A DNA stretch of 14,804 nt from Candidatus Adiutrix sp. GTDB taxonomy: Bacteria; Desulfobacterota; Desulfarculia; Adiutricales; Adiutricaceae. Positions 7,098-14,066 of this stretch are shown here, in pieces. Made by a program: the position numbers and the translations under genes. Numbering within the stretch: position 1 is the stretch's first letter; the number at the start of each line of letters is the position of its first letter. The notes beneath the pieces were generated by a model. The model saw only the letters and a program-made list of their open reading frames with translations. It had not been told where the DNA came from and did no database searches. The stretch covers positions 1 through 14,804 of the forward strand of contig JAISRV010000073.1 of the NCBI GenBank assembly GCA_031273445.1, in the 5' to 3' direction.

Positions 7098-7424
7098 TTA
7101 CAAGGCTTCTCCGGTTCTGATGCGCAGGCCTTTGGCCACATCCACGACGAAGACGACCCCGTCGCCGGCATTCCCGCTGCGTGCGCCTTCACAGATGGCT
7201 TCAATGGCTTCATCCACCCGGCTTTCGTTTATGCCTATTTCGATGCGCAGTTTTTTTAGAAGATTTACCTCAGTTTGAATGCCGCGGTAAACTTCGGTAT
7301 AGCCCTTTTGCTGGCCCGCGCCAAGCACGTTGGTGATGGACATGGAGAAAATGTCGCGGGCGAAGAGCTTGCACTTGATGTTTTGCAGGGCTTCCGGCCG
7401 CACATAGGCGATGATGAGTTTCAT
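7098..7424 (-). CDS. glnK: P-II family nitrogen regulatory protein (GlnK/GlnB-like)
   Basis: This is a 108-residue trimeric PII signal protein that senses ATP/ADP and 2-oxoglutarate and usually plugs Amt. The T-loop is residues 37-54 (GQQKGYTEVYRGIQTEVN). The B-loop region GARSGNAGDGVVFV (80-93) and the RIRTGE C-loop (101-106) are intact. By alignment without gaps to E. coli GlnB, position 51, the uridylylated tyrosine, is threonine here and position 49 is isoleucine. Y46 remains, so control by GlnD uridylylation at the usual site is not expected. AAGGAG (complement of 7430-7435) supports the start. It is the second gene after amt, 28 bp apart, the reverse of the common glnK-amt order. GlnB-type and GlnK-type names cannot be separated firmly; amt linkage favours GlnK. 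Confidence 0.92.
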   Translation of the reverse strand: MKLIIAYVRPEALQNIKCKLFARDIFSMSITNVLGAGQQKGYTEVYRGIQTEVNLLKKLRIEIGINESRVDEAIEAICEGARSGNAGDGVVFVVDVAKGLRIRTGEAL

Positions 7425-7452
7425 TGCGTCTCCTTTTTTATTTCAATAAATG

Positions 7453-8826
7453 CTATGAGTTGGTGAAGAACTGGAAGCCGTGGTAGGCTTCGGCGCCGTG
7501 TTCGGTCAGGTCCAGGCCCTTTATTTCTTCTTCAGGGCTGACGCGCACTCCGATCGTGGCTTTGACTATTTTAAAGACGACCAGCCCGCCCAGGAAGGCC
7601 CAGGCGCCGACGACCAGAGCCCCCAGTATCTGGACGCCCAGAAGCCCCAAGCCTCCGCCGTAGAAAAGGCCCACGGCGTCGGAGCCGAAACCGGGCGCGG
7701 CGAAGAGGCCGACCATAAGGGTGCCGAAAAAGCCGCAAACCCCATGCACCGAGACCGCGCCAACCGGGTCGTCAACCTTGAGAACCTGGTCGATGAACAG
7801 GACCGAAAAAACCACCAGAACGCCGGAACCTAAGCCGATGATGACCGCGCCCACGGGGGCCACGTCGTAACAGCCGGCGGTGATGCCGACCAGGCCGGCC
7901 AGAACTCCGTTGAAGCTCATGGAGGGGTCGGGCTTGCCGGTCTTCAGCCAGACGGTGATCAGAGCGCCCAGAAAGCCCGCGCAGGCGGCCAAGTTGGTGT
8001 TGACGGCGATGAAGCCCAGCGTGCCGTCGGCCGTGGTGGTGGAGCCGCAGTTGAAGCCGAACCAGGCGAACCAGAGGATAAAAACGCCGAGGGCGGCTTG
8101 GGGCAGGTTGTGCCCGGCGATGGCCACGGCCCGGCCGTCAAGGCTGTATTTGCCGATTCTGGGCCCGACGACGATGGCCCCGGCCAGGGCCACCCAACCG
8201 CCCACGGAATGAACCACGGTCGAGCCGGCGAAATCGACGAAGCCCATTTCCTCTATCCAGCCCTGGCTCAAGCCGTTGAGCCCGTTCCAGACCCAGTGGC
8301 CGCTGATCGGGTAGACGAAGGCGGAAATCAGCAGGCTGGTGAAAAGATAGGCCTTGAACTTGGTGCGGCCGGCAATGGCGCCGGAGACTATGGTGGACGC
8401 CGTGCCGCAGAAGACGCATTGAAAGAACCAGAAGGTGTAAGTCCACTGCCCGGCCTCGGTGGACGGGTCGGCCCCGGAGAGACCGAAACCGGAGGAGCCG
8501 AACAGGCCGCCTATGGAATCGCCGAACATCAGGGCGAAACCCACCGCCAGAAAAGTCAGCGAGCCGACGGCGAAGTCGACGTAGTTTTTCATAAGAATGT
8601 TGGCCGCGTTTTTAGCCCGGCTCAGGCCGCATTCCACCAAGGTGAAGCCGGGCTGCATAAACATCACCAGTATGGCGCCGACCATGGTCCACATAGTGTT
8701 GCCCGCGCTTTGCGACACAAAAGCCCCGGCCGGATCGTCGGCCATGATTTCCGGGGGCGCCGCCAGACTCCCCAGCGCCGCCAGAATCGCTCCCGCCGCG
8801 GCCCAGCCCATCGTTTTTGTTTTCAT
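7453..8826 (-). CDS. amt: Ammonium transporter (Amt/MEP/Rh family)
   Basis: The 457-residue product is an inner-membrane trimeric ammonium channel with about 11 transmembrane helices. It begins with a hydrophobic leader (residues about 6-29) that may be a cleaved signal, as in E. coli AmtB. The pore residues are in place: twin histidines H206 (VVHSVGG) and H361 (VSVHGVCG), the aspartate D198 before the first histidine, and an aromatic-rich S1-side segment HWVWNG at 177-182. The C-terminal tail (EEEIKGLDLTEHGAEAY, about 432-448) has the conserved regulatory GLDLTEHGAEAY motif that contacts PII. GGAGGA (complement of 8831-8836) precedes the ATG. It is followed by glnK and preceded by a sigma-54-like promoter, so nitrogen-limited expression is likely. 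Confidence 0.96.
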   Translation of the reverse strand: MKTKTMGWAAAGAILAALGSLAAPPEIMADDPAGAFVSQSAGNTMWTMVGAILVMFMQPGFTLVECGLSRAKNAANILMKNYVDFAVGSLTFLAVGFALMFGDSIGGLFGSSGFGLSGADPSTEAGQWTYTFWFFQCVFCGTASTIVSGAIAGRTKFKAYLFTSLLISAFVYPISGHWVWNGLNGLSQGWIEEMGFVDFAGSTVVHSVGGWVALAGAIVVGPRIGKYSLDGRAVAIAGHNLPQAALGVFILWFAWFGFNCGSTTTADGTLGFIAVNTNLAACAGFLGALITVWLKTGKPDPSMSFNGVLAGLVGITAGCYDVAPVGAVIIGLGSGVLVVFSVLFIDQVLKVDDPVGAVSVHGVCGFFGTLMVGLFAAPGFGSDAVGLFYGGGLGLLGVQILGALVVGAWAFLGGLVVFKIVKATIGVRVSPEEEIKGLDLTEHGAEAYHGFQFFTNS

Positions 8827-8883
8827 CGGATCCTCCAGGTAAAAAATTTGTGGCCCTCAGGCCTTAAGTACGAAAGAAAACCC

Positions 8884-8902
8884 TAAGCACAGCCCATGCC
8901 AA
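8884..8902 (-). promoter_or_regulatory. Sigma-54-type promoter for amt-glnK
   Basis: Read on the minus strand the site is TTGGCATGGGCTGTGCTTA. The invariant GG (8900-8899) and GC (8888-8887) are separated by exactly ten bases, as in the -24/-12 consensus TGGCAYG-N4-TTGC; the only core mismatch is GTGC for TTGC. Transcription would begin near 8875, leaving a leader of about 50 bases before the amt ATG. Sigma-54 control of amt is common under nitrogen limitation. I did not find a clear NtrC enhancer site. Confidence 0.65.
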
Positions 8903-9110
8903 TTTAAATTTTAATTATTCCACAAATATAGCGGACATAATAAGCTCAGGGCATTCCAATCGGTGGTTTTCCCGCCATAATTCCCACCAACAGGTAGAAA
9001 TCAGGGCAAAGCCGCGGCTGGGAAAATAATGTTGACGTGGCGGTAGCGTTTGTGGTATTTGCTTAGATTGCGGCTTGGCCTGTAAGCCGGCGTCGTCTAT
9101 TCTCGCCGAG

Positions 9111-9135
9111 ACTGCGGAGAGGATGCGGAGCATCC
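9111..9135. repeat. Small palindromic repeat, copy 1
   Basis: The sequence is ACTGCGG, AGA, then GGATGCGGAGCATCC. The last 15 bases form a perfect 6-bp inverted repeat (GGATGC/GCATCC) with loop GGA. It matches 9201-9225 at 22 of 25 positions and lies exactly 90 bp from it. Confidence 0.65.
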
Positions 9136-9200
9136 TGGGGTTTCGCCACGGCAATGCGCCGTCTGTCCCGGCATATTAAAGAAACATGGGCCTAGCCGTC

Positions 9201-9225
9201 ACTGCGGCTCGGATGCGGAGCATCC
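9201..9225. repeat. Small palindromic repeat, copy 2
   Basis: ACTGCGG, CTC, then GGATGCGGAGCATCC. Here the flanking C and G extend the stem to 7 bp (9210-9226). It is immediately followed by another stem-loop before the substrate-binding protein gene. Confidence 0.65.
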
Positions 9226-9252
9226 GGGCTCCAGGGCTTTGTCCTGGCCCCC
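9226..9252 (+). other. Stem-loop just upstream of the liv substrate-binding protein gene
   Basis: CCAGG (9231-9235) pairs with CCTGG (9243-9247) around a seven-base loop. GGG (9226-9228) and CCC (9250-9252) can extend it across a small internal loop. It sits about 20 bases before the start codon, next to the ribosome binding region, so an effect on translation or readthrough is possible. This is inferred only from base pairing. Confidence 0.35.
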
Positions 9253-9272
9253 ATGGGGAGGAGAGGTGGATC

Positions 9273-10418
9273 ATGAAGAAGCTCGTCGTTTTTGGATTTC
9301 TTTTGGGCCTGATTGCGGTTGGGCCCGCTGTTTTCGCCGCCGAGGCTTTCGCCGCCGACAAGGCCCCCTTTAAAATCGGGGTCATGGCCCCGGTGACCGG
9401 TTCGTGGGCCTCTGAAGGCCAGGATATGGTCAACATCGTCAAACTTCTGGCCGAAGAGGTCAATAACAGCGGCGGGGCCGGCGGCCGCCAGATAATCATT
9501 GAAGTGGGCGACGACGGCGGCGACCCCAGAACCGCCGCTCTGGCCGCCCAGCGCCTGATCTCCGCCGGAGTGACGGCCGTCGTCGGCACCTACGGCTCGG
9601 CCGTCACCGAGGCCGCCCAGGACATCTACGCCGACGACGGCGTGCTGCAAATCGCCACCGGCTCCACCTCCATTCGCCTGACCGAAAAGAATCTGCCCCT
9701 CTTTTTCCGCACCTGCCCGCGCGACGACGAACAGGGCCGGGTTCTGGCCGACCATGTGCAAAGGCTGGGCTTCAAGACGGCGGCTCTGGTGCACGACAAT
9801 TCCTCCTACGCCAAGGGCCTGGCCGAGGAAGTCAAGGCCATTTTGGATCAAGCCGGCCTCCAGATCCCCTTTTATGACGCCATCACCCCCGGCGACCGCG
9901 ACTACACCGCCACCCTGACTAAAATCAAGACCGTGAATCCGGACATCATCATCTTCACCGGCTATTACCCGGAGGCCGGCATGCTGTTGCGCCAGAAGAA
10001 GGAAATGGCCTGGGACGTGCCTCTGATCGGCGGCGACGCCACCAACAATCTGGCCCTGACGGACATTGCCGGCAAAGAGGCGGCGGCCGGTTTTTACTTC
10101 ATCAGCCCCCCCGGCCCCGGCGACCTGACCGACGAGATGAGCCTGAATTTTCTGGCCGAGTATCGCCGGCGCTTCAACACTCTGCCTTCCTCGGTCTGGT
10201 CGATCATGGCCGGCGACGCCTTCAAGGTTCTGGCGCGGGCCGCGGCCGACCTTGAAGAGCCCACCGCCGAAAATATCGCCGCCTATCTGCACGGCGATTT
10301 GAAAGACTTCGTCGGCTTCACCGGCCCCATCGCCTTTGATCAGAAAGGCGACCGGGAGGGCGACGTCTACCGGCTCTATCAGGTCGATCAGAACGGCGTC
10401 TTCATTCTGGCGCCCTAA
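9273..10418 (+). CDS. Branched-chain amino-acid ABC transporter, periplasmic substrate-binding protein
   Basis: The 381-residue product is a type-I periplasmic binding protein of the LivJ/LivK family, which captures branched-chain or related amino acids and delivers them to LivHMGF. Residues 1-27 form a signal peptide (KK, hydrophobic core, cleavage likely near AFA-ADK). The mature protein begins with the family's FKIGVMAPVTGSWASEGQ (33-50), then NNSGGAGGRQIIIEVGDDG (64-82) and VVGTYGSAVTEAAQ (103-116), where the substrate amino-acid backbone is usually held. ATG 9273 is preceded by AGGTGGA at 9264-9270. An upstream in-frame extension to 9186 would run through a repeat and a hairpin and lack a signal peptide at its start. 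livH follows after 5 bp. The actual substrate cannot be read from sequence; aromatic amino acids or other ligands remain possible. Confidence 0.92.
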   Translation: MKKLVVFGFLLGLIAVGPAVFAAEAFAADKAPFKIGVMAPVTGSWASEGQDMVNIVKLLAEEVNNSGGAGGRQIIIEVGDDGGDPRTAALAAQRLISAGVTAVVGTYGSAVTEAAQDIYADDGVLQIATGSTSIRLTEKNLPLFFRTCPRDDEQGRVLADHVQRLGFKTAALVHDNSSYAKGLAEEVKAILDQAGLQIPFYDAITPGDRDYTATLTKIKTVNPDIIIFTGYYPEAGMLLRQKKEMAWDVPLIGGDATNNLALTDIAGKEAAAGFYFISPPGPGDLTDEMSLNFLAEYRRRFNTLPSSVWSIMAGDAFKVLARAAADLEEPTAENIAAYLHGDLKDFVGFTGPIAFDQKGDREGDVYRLYQVDQNGVFILAP

Positions 10419-10423
10419 CCCTG

Positions 10424-11329
10424 ATGGAATTTTTCATCCAACAACTGATCAACGGCCTGGCGGTGGGCGGCATTTACGCCCTCATCGCCCTGGGCTACAC
10501 CATGGTCTACGGGGTGCTGAAGCTCATCAACTTCGCCCATGGCGACCTTTTCACCCTGGGCGCCTATCTGGGCTTCACCTTTCTGGTCTCCTGCGGGCTG
10601 ACCGGGGCCGTCGGCGTGGGGCCGGCCGTTGTGATCTGCGTCATTCTGGTCATGGGCTTTTCGGCCCTGGCCGGGCATATTTTGGAAAGGGCCGCCTATA
10701 GGCCGTTGCGTAAAAGCGGGCGGCTGTCGGCCGTGGTCTCGGCCCTGGGGGCCAGCATTTTTCTGCAAAACGCCGTCATGCTGATCTGGGGCGCCAAGGG
10801 CTTGGCCTACCCGGCGGACCTGTTGCCCCGCGTGGTCGTTTCCATCGCCGGCCAGCCGGTTCCCCTGATCAGGGTGGTGGTTTTCGTCTCCAGCCTGGCG
10901 GTCATGGTCGGCCTCTATCTGTTCATCAACCGCACCCGCATGGGCATGGCCATCCGGGCTTCGGCCATTGATCAGGGCGCGGCCAAACTGATGGGCATCG
11001 ACGTACGGCGCGTCATCGCCGTCGTTTTTATGATCGGCCCGGCCCTCGGCGGCCTGGCCGGGGTCATGGTCGGGGCCTGCTACGGCCAGATCACTTTCAC
11101 CATGGGCCAGCTTTACGGCCTGAAAGCCTTCACCGCGGCCATTATCGGCGGCATCGGCAACATCCCGGGGGCCATGCTGGGCGGGATTCTGCTGGGGGTC
11201 GTCGAAGCCTTCGGCGCGGCTTACATCTCCGTGGCCTGGAAAGACGCCATCGCTTTTTTCGTCCTTATCCTGATTCTGGTGATTCGCCCCACGGGCATAC
11301 TGCCGGAACGCGTGGCGGAAAAACTGTAA
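10424..11329 (+). CDS. livH: Branched-chain amino-acid ABC transporter permease LivH
   Basis: The 301-residue protein is a multi-pass inner-membrane permease, one half of the LIV importer channel. It starts with the hallmark QQLINGLAVGGIYALIALG (6-24) followed by MVYGVLKLINFAHGD, standard for LivH, and ends with a transmembrane helix and the IRPTGILPERV tail. The coupling region with INRTRMGMAIRASAIDQGAAKLMGID contacts the ATPases. It begins 5 bp after the binding-protein stop and its TAA overlaps the livM ATG (TAATG at 11327-11331), so coupled translation is likely. Confidence 0.95.
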   Translation: MEFFIQQLINGLAVGGIYALIALGYTMVYGVLKLINFAHGDLFTLGAYLGFTFLVSCGLTGAVGVGPAVVICVILVMGFSALAGHILERAAYRPLRKSGRLSAVVSALGASIFLQNAVMLIWGAKGLAYPADLLPRVVVSIAGQPVPLIRVVVFVSSLAVMVGLYLFINRTRMGMAIRASAIDQGAAKLMGIDVRRVIAVVFMIGPALGGLAGVMVGACYGQITFTMGQLYGLKAFTAAIIGGIGNIPGAMLGGILLGVVEAFGAAYISVAWKDAIAFFVLILILVIRPTGILPERVAEKL

Positions 11330-12317
11330 TGACCCAGACCAGCCTCCGGGCTAAAATGAGAAAGTCAGCAAAAACGCCGAGCTTCCGGCTACTGATCCAG
11401 GCTGTTTTAGCGGCGCTCTTTTTCTGCGCGCCTCTGTTCGGGGCGGGCCCCTATTGGCTGGGGGTGTTGAACCAGGTCGGGCTTTACGCTCTTCTGGCCC
11501 TGTCGCTGAACATCATTCTGGGCCACGCCGGCATGTTCCATATGGGCCATGCGGCTTTTTTCGCGGTGGGGGCCTATGTCACGGCCATCCTCAATACCGT
11601 TTACGACTGGCCCGTGCTGGTCACGCTGCCGGCGGCCGGCCTGGCGGCCGGCCTTTTCGCCCTTTTGGCGGCCGCGCCCATAATTCATCTGCGGGGCGAC
11701 TACCTTTTAGTGGTGACCATCGGCATCGTGGAAATCGTGCGCATCGCTCTGGTCAACGACATCTTCGGCCTGACCGGAGGGGCCAACGGCATCGTGGGCA
11801 TTGATCGGCCGGTTTTTTTCGGCCTCAGATTGACCAGGCCCTGGCAGTTTTTCTATCTTATCTGGGGTTTCACCGCCGTCTCCCTGGTTTTGTTCCACTG
11901 GTTGGAAAACTCCCGTTTCGGGCGGGCCCTGAACTTCATCGCGAAGACCCTGTGGCCGCCGAAGGCGTCGGGGTCGACGCCGCCCGCTACAAGCTCATGG
12001 CCTTCGTCATCGGGGCGGTCTGGGCCGGCTTCGCGGGCACTTTCTACGCCAGCCAGATGCGCACCATTTCTCCTGGTTCCTTCAATTTCTGGGAATCGGT
12101 GGTGCTGTTCACCATCGTCATTTTGGGCGGCAGCGGCAACCAGAAAGGGGTTCTCCTGGGCGCCTTTCTGGTGGTCGGCCTGCCGGAGCTTTTTCGCGGC
12201 CTCCAGGACAGCCGCCTGTTGTTTTTCGGCGCGGCCCTGGTGCTGATGATGATTTTTCGCCCCCAGGGGCTTCTGCCGCCCAAAGGGCGCGTCTACCGCC
12301 TGCCTTTCAAGACATGA
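11329..12317 (+). pseudogene. livM: Branched-chain amino-acid ABC transporter permease LivM, frameshifted
   Basis: The gene starts at ATG 11329, overlapping the livH stop, and reads as LivM up to codon 204 (ATC at 11938-11940; LNLSLNIILGHAG-like and GDYLLVVTIGIVEIVR-like regions are clear). It then leaves frame: the frame-1 reading continues with 101 non-homologous residues to a stop at 12244-12246. In the -1 frame the expected LivM sequence resumes at once (REDPVAAEGVGVDAARYK) and runs to the TGA at 12315-12317. Restoring one C (ATC-CGC-GAA for ATC-GCGAA) would give a 329-residue protein of normal length. No slippery heptamer is present, so programmed frameshifting is unlikely. Either the gene is truly broken, losing its C-terminal helices, or one base is missing from the sequence. 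If read intact, its stop overlaps the first ATG of the repeat that precedes livG. Confidence 0.85.
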
Positions 12318-12540
12318 TGCTGTTATCCTTAAATAATCTGACCAAGAGCTTCGGCGGTTTGGCGGCTGTGGCGGGAGTTTTTAAGCCAGGCTCATGATGC
12401 TGTTATCCTTAAATAATCTGACCAAGAGCTTCGGCGGTTTGGCGGCTGTGGCGGGAGTTTTTAAGCCAGGCTCATGATACTGTTATCCTTAAATAATCTG
12501 ACCAAGAGCTTCGGCGGTTTGGTGGCTGTGGCGGGAGTTT
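12314..12540 (+). repeat. 80-bp tandem repeat of the livG start region (two full units plus partial third)
   Basis: Units 12314-12393 and 12394-12473 are identical. The third, 12474-12540, is the real start of livG and matches over 67 bp with two differences (12479 A for G, 12523 T for C). Each full unit opens with ATG ATG CTG TTA and carries the first 22 or so livG codons. It then ends in a 13-bp tail (TTAAGCCAGGCTC) that is absent from livG. Because 80 is not a multiple of three, each unit gives a 27-residue mini-ORF whose TGA overlaps the next ATG (ATGA). The same overlap joins livM to unit 1 and unit 2 to livG. Confidence 0.9.
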
Positions 12541-13235
12541 CTTTTGAAGTCGAACGGGGCGACGTGGTCGGGCTCATCGGCCCCAACGGCGCGGGCAAAA
12601 CCACTGTTTTCAACCTCATCACCGGGGCCAGCCGGCCTGACGACGGCCACATTTTTTTCGACGGCCACGGTCTGGAAGGCTTAAAGCCCCATCGCATCGT
12701 CTACCTGGGTCTGGCCCGCACCTTCCAGACCATTCGCCTCTTTCCCAAATTATCGGTGTTGGAAAACGTTCTGTCCGGAAGCCATTGCCGGATGAAGTCG
12801 AGTTTTGTGGCCTCGCTGCTGCGCTTGCCGGCCCAGCGGCGGGAAGAGAAAGAGGCCTTGGCCTCGGCCATGCGGGAACTGGATTTCGTCGGCTTGACCG
12901 ACTTCTGGCGGGCTGAAGCCGGGAGCCTGTCTTACGGCGATCAAAGGCGGCTGGAAATCGCCCGGGCCCTGGCCACCGAGCCGAAGCTCATCGTCCTTGA
13001 CGAACCGGCCGGCGGCATGAACGACCAGGAAACTTTGGAGCTGCGCGGCCTCATCGCCCGCATCAAAGCCCGGGACATCACCATAATTCTTATTGAACAC
13101 GATATGGGCTTCGTCATGAAGGTTTGCAATAAAATCGTGGTCATGGAAAACGGAACCGTGATCGCCCGGGGCCGGCCCGAGGAGATTCAAAAAAACCCCA
13201 AGGTCATCGAGGCCTATCTGGGTGTGGATGATTGA
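12474..13235 (+). CDS. livG: Branched-chain amino-acid ABC transporter ATP-binding protein LivG
   Basis: LivG is one of two cytoplasmic ATPases powering the importer. The 253-residue product has Walker A GPNGAGKT (36-43), Q-loop Q85 in ARTFQTIRLF, signature LSYGDQ (152-157), Walker B LIVLDEP (172-178) and switch histidine H209. The signature has GDQ where GQQ is frequent in LivG. ATG 12474 is the third ATG-ATR start in a tandem repeat; the two earlier copies cannot produce the full protein because their frames close after 27 codons. The best upstream ribosome site is weak (AGG at 12468-12470). Initiation may therefore rely on termination of the preceding mini-ORF at the ATGA overlap. livF follows 9 bp after the stop. 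Confidence 0.95.
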   Translation: MILLSLNNLTKSFGGLVAVAGVSFEVERGDVVGLIGPNGAGKTTVFNLITGASRPDDGHIFFDGHGLEGLKPHRIVYLGLARTFQTIRLFPKLSVLENVLSGSHCRMKSSFVASLLRLPAQRREEKEALASAMRELDFVGLTDFWRAEAGSLSYGDQRRLEIARALATEPKLIVLDEPAGGMNDQETLELRGLIARIKARDITIILIEHDMGFVMKVCNKIVVMENGTVIARGRPEEIQKNPKVIEAYLGVDD

Positions 13236-13244
13236 GGCGCGGCC

Positions 13245-13958
13245 ATGCTGGAGCTCAGGAACCTGAAGGTGAAATACGGGCCGGTGGAGGCCCTGCACGG
13301 GCTGAACCTGACTGTGAACGAAGGCGAACTGGTGACCATTCTGGGGGCCAACGGGGCCGGCAAGAGCACCACCCTGATGGCCGTCAGCGGTTTGGCGGCG
13401 GTTTCCGAGGGTGAGATACGCTTCAACGGCCGGCGCATCGACACCCTGCGCAGCCACCAGATCGTGGGCCTGGGCATCACCCAGGCGCCGGAAGGCCGCC
13501 GGGTCTTCGGCCCTTTGACAGTGGCCGAAAATCTGGCCCTGGGGGCCTTTTCCAAAAATGACCGCTTGGCTATGGCCAAACGCCTGGCCTGGGTCTATGA
13601 CCTCTTTCCCCGTCTTTTCGAGCGCCAGGCCCAGATGGCCGGAACCCTCTCCGGCGGCGAGCAACAGATGCTGGCCATAGGCCGAGCCCTGATGGCCGAA
13701 CCCAGGCTGCTTTTGCTGGATGAACCCAGCCTGGGCTTGGCCCCCCTCCTGGTCAAATCCATTTTTCACACCGTCAGGGCCATTAACCAGGCCGGGGTGA
13801 CCGTCATACTGGTGGAGCAAAACGCCCGGGCCGCCCTGAAACTGGCCGACCGGGCTTACGTAATGGAAGTCGGCCGCTTGGTCATGGAAGGCCCCGCGGC
13901 CGACCTCCTGCACAACCCCCAAGTGCAAAACACCTACCTGGGCGGCCTGAGCTCGTGA
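13245..13958 (+). CDS. livF: Branched-chain amino-acid ABC transporter ATP-binding protein LivF
   Basis: The 237-residue product is the second ATPase of the LIV importer. Motifs are Walker A GANGAGKS (34-41), Q-loop in ITQAPEGRRVFGPLTV (78-93, the LivF-specific form), signature LSGGEQ (135-140), Walker B LLLLDEP (155-161) and LVEQN (189-193), where glutamine replaces the switch histidine as is normal for LivF. GAGG at 13234-13237 lies seven bases before the ATG and overlaps the livG stop. This is the last gene of the operon. The 90 bp after it show no strong intrinsic terminator, only a short GACTGA/TCAGTC pairing near the stop. Confidence 0.95.
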   Translation: MLELRNLKVKYGPVEALHGLNLTVNEGELVTILGANGAGKSTTLMAVSGLAAVSEGEIRFNGRRIDTLRSHQIVGLGITQAPEGRRVFGPLTVAENLALGAFSKNDRLAMAKRLAWVYDLFPRLFERQAQMAGTLSGGEQQMLAIGRALMAEPRLLLLDEPSLGLAPLLVKSIFHTVRAINQAGVTVILVEQNARAALKLADRAYVMEVGRLVMEGPAADLLHNPQVQNTYLGGLSS

Positions 13959-14041
13959 CTGACGCGCTCAGCCTCAGTCGCCCTTTCCTCCGCCCAAGAC
14001 CCCGCCCCGGCTGACCCGCAATCAACCGTCGCCCAGAGGCC

Positions 14042-14066
14042 CCTACGGTCAGGATGCGGAGCATCC
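14042..14066. repeat. Small palindromic repeat, copy 3, overlapping the TRAP gene 3' end
   Basis: CCTACGGTCA followed by GGATGCGGAGCATCC (14052-14066), identical over the 15-bp palindrome to the two copies before the liv operon. On the minus strand the palindrome encodes the last residues of the TRAP protein (GCSAS), and the stop codon lies at 14049-14051 in the repeat flank. The flank CTACGGTCAG is also found at 31-40 beside the tetR leader palindrome. Confidence 0.65.

Larger units (their letters stand above)
8827..9272. other. Divergent intergenic region between amt and the liv operon
   Basis: These 446 bp hold no convincing gene. The amt side has the sigma-54-like promoter and an AT-rich stretch at about 8901-8942. 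The liv side has two 25-bp palindromic repeats (9111-9135 and 9201-9225) and a stem-loop at 9226-9252. A possible but weak sigma-70 promoter for the liv operon is TTGACG at 9032-9037 with TATTTG at 9056-9061, 18 bp apart. A minus-strand 79-codon frame at 8915-9154 has no family resemblance I can see. Confidence 0.6.

Noticed and set aside
6862..7278. 138-codon plus-strand frame overlapping glnK
   Set aside because: Most of it is antisense to glnK and the rest crosses both hairpins; no protein-like features.
8915..9154. 79-codon minus-strand frame in the amt/liv spacer
   Set aside because: No family resemblance, and its first codons are derived from the palindromic repeat; not supported as a gene.
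9186..9272. N-terminal extension of the substrate-binding protein
   Set aside because: It would read through a palindromic repeat and a stem-loop and put the signal peptide in the interior.
9253..9276. Seven-codon leader ORF (MGRRGGS) whose stop overlaps the binding-protein ATG
   Set aside because: No ribosome binding site of its own, and it consists of the Shine-Dalgarno region read as codons; probably chance.
11930..11950. Programmed ribosomal frameshift in livM
   Set aside because: No slippery heptamer or downstream pseudoknot is visible; homology is restored simply by adding one base, which points to a mutation or sequence error.
12314..12473. CRISPR array or mobile-element repeat at the livM/livG junction
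   Set aside because: The units abut without spacers and are copies of the livG start; no cas genes, transposase or target-site duplication is visible.
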